Shown here: positions 28,901 through 42,203 of the stretch, piece after piece | Position numbering within the stretch: position 1 is the stretch's first letter | Layout: every line of letters begins with the position of its first letter | Source of the DNA: Litomosoides sigmodontis | Taxonomy: Eukaryota; Nematoda; Chromadorea; Rhabditida; Onchocercidae | Reading direction: 5' to 3' | Length of the DNA: 64,000 bases | Assembly (NCBI GenBank): GCA_963070105.1 | Contig: OY718804.1 | Span: 6,657,317 to 6,721,316, forward strand | Notes under the pieces: model-generated | The model's database searches: none | Told to the model about the DNA's origin: nothing | What the model saw: the letters and a program-made list of their open reading frames with translations, nothing else | Program-made: the position numbers and the translations under genes

Positions 28901-31900
28901 CTCTTTGGAAAATGAAGAGTGTTAGATGCAACTAACCTTCCCATTGATTTCCTTCGTTGTTGTTTTTCCTTGGAAGTTGCGGAAACTTCCCGAGGCAATG
29001 ACACACAAGACTCATCCCGATTTTCCACTAATTGCATAAACAAATAAGTTTGCCAAAATTGAAAGCAATTTGAGAAGAAGAGGAAAAGATGGATGAAATA
29101 GAAGTTACCTGCAGATATTGGCTCTTCCACACCAGAAGCGGATGGTTTCGCAATACCGTCGGATCGAGATTTTTGGGTGCGTTTGAGAGTACTCGGATGA
29201 CCACGTCTTCTCATTTGCTCCACTCCAACATCTCGGATGGTTGATCCATGAGGATGGCTGCAATGCAAAACCATCCTTTTCGTGAACCTTTCAGAAGGTG
29301 AGCTCGTTTAGAAGTATATAAGCACGTAAAAAATTGCAGCAGAAAAATATAGCTTACGCCGATACAGTTCTCGGTGCTCGCGATCGGAATGCTTCCATAC
29401 TTTCGAGGCTTAATGAACGACGATTAGGAGATGCTGAAATAGCTATTAATAGAAGACCAATGCAAACATCGATTACCCAAAATGATCAAGTTAATCTTAT
29501 GACATAAAAAAAGTGCACTAGCGGTAGTACAGGTTAGCAGTAATGCTATAAATGTTATGACATGCAATGCAAGACGTATCAAATCTACAAGCGCAATAGT
29601 TGACAGCTTTAGACTAAATTTTTGCAATTTAAATTGAAAATATACATTATGAAAAAATGAAACCACCATATAAGTTACAGCGATCGTGCTTACATGGTGA
29701 AAGAACCACACTTGTGCTCTCATTGCTAGTTTTGTTGATGGAATTAGCCGATGTGAAAGGAGTAGTAACATCACTTTCATGATTTTCCCCGCACCCTCGT
29801 GTGACAACTTTTTCACCAGAAGTTCGAAACGATGTTGAGCTTCGCCGACGACACTTTTCCAGAAGTAATGTGGCGCTCCGTGAAGAGGACATCGCACGAG
29901 ACTGTACTGTTGGACTCACAAACGGAATGAAACGATGCAATAGAGGAGCTGAAGCGTTAATTTATGCAATGAAAGCGCGCAACAAACCTTTTTTTGAAAA
30001 AGAAAAAACTGTACTACAAGAAGCGTTAGGCAAGCGAATGAACGAATGAAAGTAAAGCTTTCACACTGCGCCGTTTTTTCACATAAATAATAGCTCTGAA
30101 GCATCTAAAAAAAGTTAAAATAATTCCACGCGCTAAAGTCATGCATATTTAACTGCTCTGACATAACTACTGTAAAGAAACAGTTACCGCTCAATTGACG
30201 ATTATGCTTAATTTTTTGGAAAAGCAATGTATTGTTCGCATCGCTCTCAACACCCATATGACGTTTTTCTGATATCGATCTGTAAAATTAAAAGTATATT
30301 GACTTCTAATGAAACCATTTTGCGCAGCATTCTTCAATGATTCCATGTCAATGGAAATCTCAAAAGCCACTACTTTCATATAAAAGAAAATTTTAATAAA
30401 AATTTGACTTCCTCGCAGGATTTTTCCGATTAAAGGCACTGCCATCGGCACCACTCATTTCATCTTCTGATACACACTTTTGCTTACTGCTTGAAATGGA
30501 ATTCAAGTCTTCATTTGCATTTCTGGAAGTGATCAAATGAAACATTATAACATAAAAAGCAGTTCCTTACAAGAAATAAGGATGTTTAGAGAGAAAATGC
30601 AAATGCAAGGCAACACATAAAGGTTTGAAAAAAATTACGAAGATCGTTCGTCCGAACTGCTAAGTTGACGTGTCGGCATATCTTTGTTATAACCGTTTGA
30701 CGTTTCTTCTTTCTTTACGATAGCATTATCGCCATCTGCAATACGTAACAACGTTAAGCATTATGTTGAAATTTAGCCATATTACGCAATATTTATATGG
30801 TTTAACTAAGGATTTAAATGACGAGTGATCTTCCACGTAATGGTACTTGGAGACACATTAATGAAACTTCTGCTAAGAAAAAGTTACCTTCTGCCTTTGC
30901 CCGAGAGCTGTTCCCGACATTTGGAGTCAAAGATTCAGAGACGGAACTTCTTACACCTGGTAAACCATTGTTGTGGCGTAACTTAACTTTCCTTGCAATA
31001 TGTAAACACACACTATTTGCATTCGGTCCTTAAAATGCAGAAGACTTCAGCGAAGCGTTTTACTTGCAACACTTCCATACTTTTTCACACGAATTAATTT
31101 TTACACGAATTAATTCATGCGAATTAATTTTTAGCATTTACCTAGGCCTTTTAAACAACTAGTTATGGCGTCGCTAGCCTCCGAATTCCTTAACATTCGT
31201 CTAAGATCAATATTTTCAATTCCAACTAACTGGTCATTAACTTGTAACCTTCCATCTTTATATGCAGCACCACCATGTAAGACCTGAAACAAGGGGACAC
31301 GTAAGTGTTAGTTCTCTAACAGTTTGATTTAGCAGAATGTTACAACTGTTGTTAGTCCTGTAAACATCCATAAAGTAATAGCTGTACAGTTAGTTAACCT
31401 TTTTGATGAATATTCCACAATCATGACGAGTACCATCAGGCTTCATAACGGCTCTTGCTTTTAAGCTGATACCCAAACCGGCACTTCCCGTTTCATTCAA
31501 GGCAATGTCCAACGTCAAAATCTCCTCCCTGCAATTCATCTCACAAGTAATTATCGCAGATGCCTTCAAGATGTATAATCCATCCGTGATGTGTAAAATG
31601 TTTTTACACACTCGCCCTAATGGTAAGAGTATCCTGATGACCGTCATAATGCTGGTAGCCTCTTCCTATCCCCAAACTTTGATTATTGGACCAATAAAAT
31701 CATTAATGAAATGTACCCATATTGTTCTGGTCCTTCATCTGCTCCCTTCTCCTGACAGCATTCTTTGTCCTCCTGATTACTTTTCACCACCGTTGCATTC
31801 TGATTCGCACTTTCTTGGCTTCCAAGTCGTGAAATCAACAAATTAATTGAATCACCAACATCCAGCTTTTTCAGACGTTCAACCATATCATTTTGAGTAA

Positions 31901-34900
31901 GCTCGGCGGTTTTCTCACCGTTAATCTGAAACATAACGGTGATTCATTGCTACACATACCTGTCCACAGCATCCTTGAACAGAATTATTTCAAAATTAAA
32001 GAGACAACGTCATCATCACCTGTAGCAATCTATCACCAGCCCTTAATTTATTCACCGCTGCGCCATCTGATTTAACATTTCCAATGTAAAATAGCCGTTC
32101 ACCTTTAGCAGTTTCACGACTTGTTATGGTAAAACCAAATCCACCACTTCCTAAGACGTCTTCTATTATTGGTGGTAAGCAGTGTTCCTTGCCCTCTTAC
32201 ACTCTTTAACTTATGCATCTTCCAACACAATAATTGACGTTGGCTAGTGGAGAGCTATGAATTGCAAAAAAAATTCAAAAAAAAAAACGGGAGAGGAGAA
32301 GAGAAGTGACTTTTGACAATTTCCACTGGAAATGTTGTCCCAACAGCTGTTGTATTAGCTTGCTGCAAGGCAGAGAATATCGGCCGCTTCTGCAAACTGC
32401 TCGTTGACGACTGACTACGATGAGAAATTGCTGAAATACGATCTTGAAGGGAAGATTTTACAATTGCTATTAAAGTAAACTCCACGGCAGAGCGCAGTTG
32501 GTTTAGCAGAATTGTGGGCATATTTCGTTTACTCCAACTGTGAGGTAATCATTTCCCTATTCAGTATCGCAGGGTGTTGACCTTTGCAGGTTCGGGCGTT
32601 TATCCTTCCACAGTTCAAAATGAAAACGAATGGAGAAGCAATCATCAACGTTACACTGAGACGAACGACAGCTCTCAATGTACGTGGAAAAAACACGCAT
32701 TCAGATCCGAAACAAATAAGCAGTCGTACAAATAGGCATTTGCCGCCCTGTGTGAAAGCGATGTGTATAATTGCTCTGTGCTTCACTCAGCGTTTTGCTT
32801 TTTTATTATTGGAAGTGATATTCATTGACGCTAAACGGCTGAAGAATTTACCGTCACTTGTAAATGTCTCTATGGAGCGGTCAATTGTCAAACTTGGATG
32901 AGCAATTGCTTCTATTTCGTGTAAGTAGGCACGAGCTCGAGAGATTGACATCTGCAAAATAATGCTGAAGTTACTGCTGGATGAACTTTCCAGCTGCTAC
33001 TCATTTCTGTTCCTGAAAGATGGAACAGCAAGCGCTTCCAAGCTCATTTTGCAATGAAAAACGTTTGCGAAATGTTAGCCAGATGATGTGACTTTATTAA
33101 AACCTGATAGACAGGGCGCTGGTTGATTTCTACAATTCGGTCACCAATACGAAGACGTCCATCACTTCCAACTCGACCTTCAATGTCAATTTGCCGGATC
33201 TCTACAGCTTGCAGGCGCATATTGTTAGCCGGATCATGTACAGGTGAAATCTGGAGCGAAATTCACAAGTGTCTTCGACATCACTTCTTTTGTTAATAAC
33301 AATAACAAAAGTCAATAATGAAGAAGATTAATACTGAAAGGAATCGACCAACCGGAAAGCAATTTGCATAAAGCACAAACTGTTATGAAAAGTGGAGAGG
33401 CATACCTCAATACCCATCTGCATATTAATTGTACTGTCTGAAAGTATCATCACCGTCTGTCCTCGATTCGCTGCCTCCATTAGTGGAATTAATTTTGGAA
33501 TTTTCGTGTCTGTTTTTATCGTACAACTTTTGATGCTCGTCGCTAATTTCTCGTCCAGTCGTTCTTTAGCATCAAAAAAACTGTCGGTGAGACGTGATTT
33601 TCTAGCGGACGTTCGAGTCATCGGTGACTCTTTCGTGGGAATTGATAACTCTTCTTCGCACGGTTGACAGTGAACATCTGAAGAGAGAAGAAGTATGGCT
33701 GTGCAGTGGATGGAACTGTAGCGAACACATCTCTTTCAACCTTCCCGCTACTGTCTTGAAAAAGCGAGAGAGGAATGCAGGTGGATATTAATTATAACAG
33801 ATACAACAAGGAAAAAAGGCAAATTTGAATTCTCCCTTTGTTTCAAATCAGCGACCAAATAAGAAGTTAAGAAGGTAAGCATCAAATCCATTACACAATG
33901 GATTGAAAAAAGAAATTAAAAACCTGGAGATATTGTGACCCGATATTTGGTTTTCGGTGACCCGCTAACATTTTTCAAAGCAGAATGATAGATACGAGAC
34001 GTGTTCGATACATCACTGCGTTTCCGGTCGAAACGTGTCAGGGGAAGAGAGGGGGGAGAGACAGATCCGGAATTAGTTATAGCTGAAGATGAGGATGGCT
34101 TTTGTTGCAGTGTGTGAGCATTGTCCGAAATAACTCGTAAACCACCAGCTAAAACAAATTATTTAAAGTTGCTTTGTTGAAATTATAAAAAATAGGCTGA
34201 CTATCTCATATGCTTCACCTTGCAAATCCCTATCATTTACATTCTAAAATATTGCTCAAATCCGTCAAGTAATAGCAGAAGAATGAAATAAAGTTTCAGT
34301 TAGGAAGAAACAAACTCGGTGGTACAGCAATATTCGTTATTTCAATATCACCATCGTTGGAGCTTGAAGTGGTGACATTTGATTTGCATGCTGCTCCGGC
34401 AGTGACAAACCGAGAGGCGTTCGGTAGAGCTGAATCTGTCGCAGCAAAGCCTGGTTCGTCGTAGATAGCTAATATCTAAAACAGACATTAAATTCACATC
34501 ACAAGTTATTAGTCCTATCCAAAACTGTGAAATTATTGTTAGCAAGTCGAAAATAGAAGTTCGAGTGAGGGCGCTGTCTTCACATTCTCTATGCATTCAC
34601 CTCCTTCCGTCCAATCTACCGTTTATTGAAAAGTTTGAAACCTTCGATGATTCTCACTAACCTGATCATTATTCTCATCAAAAACATCAAAAAGCTGATC
34701 ATCCGGATCCAGAATGCCACCATCTCGTAAGCATTCAACATGATGTACAAATACATCATGTTCTGATGTCTACAAATGCTAATGTGCTAACAACATGTGC
34801 AAAATAGAGCAATGAAATGGACAGGGAAAGGTCAGACGATCGTTCCACTTAGAGCCACACAATTCCACTAACACATTAATGTGATGCTAATCTGACCTTT

Positions 34901-37253
34901 ACTTATCCAATTTAAAATTTGAATTAAACTTTGATTGAAATTTACTTACTGTAACATAATTTGCATTTTGTTGGCAGTGTACGATGTCAGTATGACCGAT
35001 AGCGGCACTATCCGTTGTTGTGGACATCATATGCTTGCTTATGATCGTAATAATGAAATTGAAGGTAAAGGTAAAGAAATTCCCTCGCTCTCCTCTTCTC
35101 CAAAATCGATCAGATCTCTTTTTAGGAACAGAGAGAGAAGTACGTTAGGTGGTAAATCAGCACTGCCTCTTTCATAACCGTATCCATAGCCATTCCTGAT
35201 TACGAACTCATACTACGAGAGATAACACCTTTTATGATAATCGAAATCAGGAATATAACCGGAACAGGAAATGCTATTCCTGGGCATCTATGCAAACATG
35301 CATTTAATAAATCATTGATATGGTGCGATGTGCAAGGATTGTTTCTTTTTTGGTGAGAAGCTTACATTGCGAAAAGGGTGAATGTGTATTCGTATTGATA
35401 CAGTGTTGCCACGTGTTCCTATCTTTACTTTACGTATGTACGTGAACCTCTAACAATGTCACTTCTCTCGTCTAATAAAATAAACTATTTTTGATGACAA
35501 TGGAAATTACCTAATTCCAGTTCTAATTTGCAAATTTTCACTTTCCAACAGTTATATCCTCTCCGAATACATTTTTTCTTTGTTAATTATGCTAATTAAC
35601 AGAAGGCGCTGACTAAGTAGAAGAGGTCACTGTAATTAATTAGCAATTTGATTCATCCATTTCACATAACCACGCACTCACCTCATCAACCGCTACCGTC
35701 TGTCACGCAACAAATATTGAGAAGCGTTCTTTTCAGAGATTAAGTTATCCGAGCGAGTGATCAGTGGATTGCATTCATCCTACAGCGAAGAAAGGTGGGT
35801 GGGAGATTTCCGTGACCTTTCCGCTACCGTAAATACCAACTTAAAGTGACTGTTAAGTGGCTCTTCACTCTTTTACCTACGGAAGATGAAAGTACCAAAG
35901 TTAATTGAAATAAAATGGCAGTAAATATCCTGGCAGTGATCAACCGATCGCCTGACTTTCCATTCTGAGCAACCTGCAATGGGTGCTGATCGATATCATA
36001 CAGACGGAACATAACGTGGCAGGCTCCCAACCCCCTCGATCACCTCACCTGCATTATTACGACAGGCAAACAGACAGACAGACAGACACACACACACACA
36101 CAGTTATAGCCTACCTGCACACCCACATAGGCATGCAAATGCACACACATTACGCCCACTCATCACGCCTCTCCTACCTGTGCGACATAGTTATGGAAAA
36201 GAAATTTCCGTTTCTACCATCCTGAAACACGTCGAAACTAAAACATCTCAAGAAGCATTACACACGTGATGATGCCCTTCGTCTCTCTCTTCCGACTAAT
36301 GAAGAAAGGTTTTTGGAATTTTGACCTATCTATTTGGTTGCTTTGCTAGTAGACGAAATAAAAATGACCTGAAATTAGCAGTGCGTGATGAGGAAATTAA
36401 TAGCTGTGGAGAGTTGGACTTTTGGTAGTATGGTGTATGGTGTAACTAACATGGTGTGGCACAATCACTGATTGTCGGGAATCTCATTTGAGGGCCTAGC
36501 AATGAGCAGTTGCACTGAGAAATTACTCGAAATTAAAAATTAACAGTTATGAAAGGTGAATTTTTTCCTTTCACAAATTTAAAAATGACCCTTCCGCTGT
36601 CGTCGTCGATATTCACTCACACAATGTACGTCACAGTTTGGTCCACAATAAAACTCTCCTCATTTCTCTCTTTTTCTCTCCCTCTCCGCCTCTCTTTGTA
36701 CTAATGAATGTTCTCCTTTCAGATATCCAATTGATTATTAAAATTTGAAACTATTATTTATAGAAGTAGAGCACACATAAGATAAGGTATAATTTTCAAA
36801 GAAAAAATGCTTCGTTGTAAAAGTTTTCCGGCACAACTAAAGTCCTTTTCCGTAATAAAAACGGAAAAAAGGAAAAAGAGAGAGAGCGATTTCCACAACT
36901 GGAAATGCCAGTATCGCATAAACAGCGGTAAAACACAAGCATACACAAACTTCGACGATCATACACTGCCAATTGGAAGTTCAAATGTAATTAATTAATC
37001 AAAAATAAATAAATTTTAGCTTTTCGCTCAAACTACCAATTATATCCATTTTTCTTATAAAAAACTGTCCAAAAGCTTTAAAAAATTTAATGAAATCTAT
37101 AAGTTTCAAAGACAAAATTTAAAAACTTACTCGTCCAGTAACTTTCTTGTAGCGCAAAATTGAAGCTTTAATGAGATCATTGACAGTCATACGGTCACTG
37201 CATGGTACAACCACTCCGATGTTACCAAAATGTACTGTCACCTTTGCTTTCAT
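25969..37253 (-). CDS. par-3: PAR-3 cell-polarity scaffold (three PDZ domains)
   Basis: PAR-3 binds PAR-6 and atypical PKC at the cortex and sets up anterior polarity. Exons traced in phase: 37253-37131, 34769-34662, 34475-34316, 34148-33924, 33677-33406, 33250-33104, 32951-32852, 32430-32311, 32162-32020, 31925-31717, 31528-31399, 31283-31142, 30956-30888, 30735-30639, 30522-30409, 30279-30188, 29948-29694, 29433-29358, 29257-29109 (or from 29287), 29027-28899, 28610-28423, about 28088-27971, 27386-27262, 27172-26855, and a last exon from 26744 or 26620. Domains: N-terminal oligomerisation domain (KVTVHFGNIGVVVPC, GGILDPDDQLFDVFDE); PDZ1 (DGRLRIGDRIVEIN); PDZ2 (GGFGFTITSRETAKG, LRAGDRLLQINGE); PDZ3 (NETGSAGLGISLKA, GGAAYKDGRLQVNDQL). 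CR3, the aPKC target, reads FNRKNPARKSISEKR and keeps the FxRxxxxRxS core. Junctions near 28900-28600 and 27970-27390 are uncertain. The product is about 1,240 or 1,420 aa, depending on the last exon. Confidence 0.93.
31086..31133 (+). repeat. Three copies of CGAATTAATT in a par-3 intron
   Basis: The core (A)CGAATTAATTTTT repeats with a spacing of about 16-17 bases (31090, 31106, 31120). It lies just downstream of the donor of the exon that ends PDZ3. No function is evident. Confidence 0.6.
36071..36103 (+). repeat. (CAGA)n/(CA)n microsatellite
   Basis: A run of CAGA units passes directly into CA dinucleotides. It lies in the 2.4-kb first intron of par-3. Confidence 0.9.
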
Positions 37254-38882
37254 TTCATTTCACTCCCTGAACATCTCAATTTTCATGACACAACGACGTT
37301 GTGCTGTTTTGCACGTTTCCTCGAAGAGTACAACATTACAACAGACTTTTGGAGATGGAAAATTTTGAACGAAATGTCCGAAATGTTATTTCCTTTCTAA
37401 TTAAACAAATTTTCAAATGTAAAAAATTTTAATTTTCAGAATTCGTTTTAAAAGAATTATTTTGGACGCAGGTGAAAGTGGCTTGAATTTTGAAAACATT
37501 TAATTAATGAGGTAATTGCATTGATTTGTGAATTAATTTTCCGGTGTGGTTAGGAGCAGGAAGTGCGATACAAAAGATCTTTTGAAGAGGGAAAATAGAC
37601 ATTAACTAATATCTTACTTACCTTAGCAGTGAAGTAATACCAAAGTATAAAGAAGCTAAGCTGGGCTTTTCCTACCGGAAGCTATGGCTATGGTCCATTA
37701 AATTTCAGTACTGGCATATTAACGGCACATGGTTCCTCCATTTGTGCTCTAATTAGCACAGATTTTAATTTCATTTTGAAATTTCCAATTTACACTATTA
37801 GCTATCAACCGTTAAGCCAAAAAACGATCTTCTTTAAAAGGATTACTGTATCGCGTGCATGAAAAGGGTCGGTCATTGTAATTGTTACTACACTTTCTAA
37901 GTTGTGAATATTTTAATTTTAAAATTTTTTAAAAATTTCATTCATAGGCGAGCAAATTTATTTTGCACGCTGAACGAACGGGACATAACAGTGCAGGAGG
38001 GAAGGGAGGATGAAGCAGTTCCAAAAGCGCTGCTACTTATCAGTGATAAGGCAAAGGGAAGAAGGGAATGACGGAATGGAAGATCTTAGACCGCTGAATC
38101 AATCCAAACGAATAATAACATTACACTGATGGAATACCATCGGTGATGGTAATGACCCCTTCCATTCATTGGAAATGCAAATTCATACTGCCCATGTTAT
38201 CTTCCAGTCATTTCAAATTATCAATTCTCAATTGATTCTCCACGGCAAATTTTTGAAATTACTTAAAAGGCCTTCACTGTGAAATTTCAATTTTCATTGC
38301 TACCAATGTAATTAACACACATGCGTGACGCAACGAAAACTTCTATGAATAATTTCAATCTATTTGAAATAAACCTCAAGAAGGCTAAACTATCATTTCA
38401 AACAGCTGCTAATGAAGAGCACTTATATACGGTGAAACCTTCCACTGCTACACTTCTAACTTTTGCCAAAACTGTAAATGGACGAGTTTATCTGTAAGTG
38501 CGATTAAGGACTGTGCTTTGACAGTACAACAATGCGTCATCCATCGCTGCACTTAATTGTGAAACAAGCACTGTTTCAGGTAAGCAATGATTTATGGAAA
38601 AACGTGCGGCGACATTTGAAACACTGCGCTACGGTTACGTGTAAAAAGTGTTTGCTGCCCGTGTAATACGGTAAATTAGGAGCTGAAGAAAGAGGTTAAA
38701 AGCGCACCAAATTCATTCATTCATTCAGTAAGCATTGCTTTCACGAGTAAGCTGACGAATAGCAGGAAGGATGCTGAAAATGCAAAAAAGGTGTGGAGCG
38801 GTTGAAAAGCCTTGTGGACGTTATCGATGCGCTAGCATCGCTTCTCCTTTCTTCCACCATCCGACTATCTTATCTACCGAAT

Positions 38883-38883
<1 letters not shown>

Positions 38884-38929
<46 letters not shown>
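38884..38929 (+). repeat. (CA)n microsatellite
   Basis: About 23 uninterrupted CA units. Likely polymorphic; no gene role seen. Confidence 0.97.
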
Positions 38930-38930
<1 letters not shown>

Positions 38931-41038
38931 TCATGCAAATATCTGCGAACGATCGCCTTCCTCTCCCACTCAAAGAAGCCTTCCGAAAAAGCGTCCCTCT
39001 CACGGAATAAACTGTTCAGCGATAGTAGGAAATCTCTAGAAGCATTTGTTGCTCCAATCGTCGGAATGAGAGGCGACTTTCATTGGAAAATAAACTTCAA
39101 AACATTTTTAAATTATCATTTGAAGGACAGGAAGCATGCGGAAGAAAACATTGTAATGAAATTTTTAATTGACCTTAGAATGTGAATAAATTGTAAATGT
39201 AAACCAAATTGGGATTCTTGCTGATCCAAAAAGGCATTATCTTTACCAATGCACTCGTTCATTTCTCGTACGAATCATTCTTTCTAGCCCACCTGAAGGA
39301 CAACGTAAGATTATGTACTGTTGGAGTTCAAATGTTGTGGTCACTTCCGTGCGAAAGGTCCACTACTTTGTTTCATACTGCTACAAATTAAATTTGCACC
39401 CATCCATTCTCGTAACTGTAACATTTAGATTGCCCAACGTAGGTTTCTGTTCTGATAGGTAAAAGTATTATTTGTGACATTTGGGGCTAATAATTGGTGG
39501 TGAGAGTCGGGGCGACTTCCTTTAAGATAGTAGCGGTGAACTTTTTAACAAACAATTTCCTTTTCACGCGCAACTTCCTCACTAGCAGTTGAAAGCACTG
39601 ACTTCCAAGCTTCAAAGGATAGCTAAAGAAAGCAATCCATGTGATTAGCACTGATAGCTGACATGTTGTGAGTTGAAAAAGAACAGCTCGTAGCGTATTT
39701 GACGTCCGTTGTAAGCGTCTGTTTTAAAGATTAAGAACATTTTAGGATTATATTTCATGCTGCGATGCTTCCAACAAGGAGGAAAGAGATGGAGGGTTTC
39801 GCAAAAGATTAAAGCTTATGATGGAAGGGTAGCATTACACTGATACTTTCCTACTTAACTTCTATGCAAAGAAACACCGCCGCGATATCGTACGACGCAT
39901 TGTCCAAGACATTTTACGGTACAAAAGCAACGAAAGTGAGCGAATGAGCGGTAAGCACGTAAAATTGAAGCAACAAGGGGTCCGCAATATTTAGAAGAGA
40001 GCGGTTGAATATTTTCAAACAGTTCAGCAATGTGTTATTCTAAAAATTCGTTGAAATTTAATACATTTTCGGTGATTCGTCTAGAACGGAATGAGAGGAG
40101 AAACGTTACCAAAGAAAGCAAACAACTTACTCATTCAAAATGTTTGCATAAATTTTTGAAAAAAAGAAAGTCACAACGCAAAGATGACGTTCCATCAATT
40201 CGCAGATTTCAAATATCAGAAAAGTCAATTAGCCGTTAAATTAAATAGTTTGCAATAAAAATAACGATCTTTCGAAATTTCAAGCTTTTACAACATCACT
40301 TGTTTTTAATAGAGAAGAGGAACAAATTTGAAAAATGTAAAATCGATTGCAGTTTCTAGGAATCACAGATACTTTCCTAAAATACCGAAATATTTGAGTG
40401 CATCTTTTGCACACTTAATGAGATTTAATTGAAATTCAATGATTCATAAATCCAATTGAATTTAATTCGCTACGAGGGAGAGAAAGAGAGACAAAGATCA
40501 CAAAGAATACGGAAAGATGAAAATACACAGAGAAAAAGATGACAGAGAGACAGTCAATACTTTACGGTGAAGTTGGATTCGTAAGGGTTACCTGTTGCTG
40601 TGTGTGACATTCCTCCTCACAAAATCACTTTGCTAAATTCACTCGAACCGAAAAATACCTTACTCATTTCGTTTTGAAATAAAAAATTAGTCTTATTTGT
40701 TGCAAATAAATTTTCATCAAGCATTTCAAAAAAGTAAAATTTTAGAAATGCAATAAAACACCGCCCCATGGGGAGAAGCACTGCGCAGTGTTGTTGGATG
40801 TCACAGTGTAAACGCTAAAATACACCTCCCTTTTCATCCACTTTTAAATAAAATCCATCTCCCTTCACAATAACTGATGTGATAAAATTTAACCAAAAAA
40901 AATTGATAGGAATTTTCACAGACAAAATTCATAATATTGAATAAAAAATTCATAAAATAAATTAAAAACGAAAAATTGAGTAGAAACATGAGAAGTAAAG
41001 GATTAGGATCAATATTTCAGTGCGATATGCATCTATTT

Positions 41039-41200
41039 ACAACCATGACAACAAAGCCACAAGCCATACGACGACGTGAACATTTGCGCTTCATTTAGGA
41101 TGATGACGCATTGTATCAATACAACCACGACAACAAAACCATAAACCATAGAAAATGTGGACATTTGCGCTTCATTTAGAATAATGACGCATTATATCAA
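41039..41200 (+). repeat. 81-bp tandem duplication
   Basis: Two adjacent copies (about 41039-41119 and 41120-41200) share the block CATTTGCGCTTCATTTAG and the ends ACAACCA(T/C)GACAACAAA and ATGACGCATT(G/A)TATCAA. They differ at roughly 15 positions, so the duplication is not recent. Neither copy is open in a convincing frame. Confidence 0.85.
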
Positions 41201-42203
41201 ATTACATACAATTTAGCGCTTAATAACTGAACATTCTTTTTTCTACAAAAGAAATTATTCCTAATAGTTCTGTTAGACAAATTCACATTTCAAAATTCAA
41301 TAAAACATGGAATTGCTAGCAGTAAAAGATAACGAAATGAAATTTTGAAGTTTTACAGTTAGGTTGTACAATTTGTTTACTTATCGAAGGGGAAAAAGAA
41401 AAAAGCAATAAAATTTTGAAAAGAATTTGTAAATGGAACGTCTAACTGAGCGGAACTCATTTGGAAGAGATTTTACTGATAACATACAATCCTTCTTCCT
41501 ACACGAATGCACGATGTCGCAACTTGTGAAACTACAAAGTGCGCCAAGACATTTATTCAGATAAAAACTTATTTTTAATTAATCGATGATCTTTGCTCCT
41601 TCGCTTTCTGTTCTTCACAGCATTTAAATAGTCAAAATTGTCACAATGCGTTCAATTGCAGGAACTTTTCAGCACAAATGTCAACAAAGCCAACCTGCGG
41701 AAAATCTCGATCGATCCATCAATCGATCAACCGATCGATCGATTGATTCTGTCACTTACAGAAGAGAAAAAAATATTGATAAAACTAACAATGCAGTTGC
41801 CATCCAACGGCACCAAATATAGCTTACTGTCTTGTCACTGTGTTTGCTCTATCGATGTTTGGCTCGTACGATCGCTCTTCCCACTCCTATGAGTAAGCAG
41901 TAATTGTAAGTTACTTACTTCAATTTACAAACATCTAAGGCTTATTACGGTTAAGCAATCATCAAATCTTTCAGCATTAGAAGTTTAATTAAGCTGAAAG
42001 AGAGAAGTAGTTGATTTTTGAATAATACTGCTAATGCTAATGCAGTAAGTCAGTGATAGGAAGTGAGTGCTGACTGTTTTCAAAGTTATCGGAGTGAACT
42101 CGGATGAGTCAGAGGAAATGTTGCTTTTGCCGTAAAGGCACTGTCCAAAGTTGTGAATTGATTACATTCAGTTTTTCCTGATTTGCACAGAATCTGTCCG
42201 GAA

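Larger units (their letters stand above)
37254..42190. other. Large non-coding region upstream of par-3
   Basis: About 5 kb in which I found no exon with family features. As the 5' flank of par-3, it probably holds its promoter and any untranslated first exon. It includes a CA microsatellite, an 81-bp tandem duplication and a GATC-rich stretch at about 41706-41749. Open frames at 38771-39185 run through the CA repeat and are artefacts. Confidence 0.5.

Noticed and set aside
38771..39185. Open frames of 79 and 130 codons on the plus strand
   Set aside because: They run through the (CA)n microsatellite, which encodes a His-Thr repeat and suppresses stops; no other coding features.
40030..40239. 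Plus-strand ATG frame of 69 codons, Lys/Arg/Ser-rich
   Set aside because: An acceptor-like CAG precedes it, but there is no donor, partner exon or family resemblance.
41701..41750. Dense GATC/ATCG tetranucleotides, considered as a regulatory site cluster
   Set aside because: Best explained as a degenerate simple repeat.
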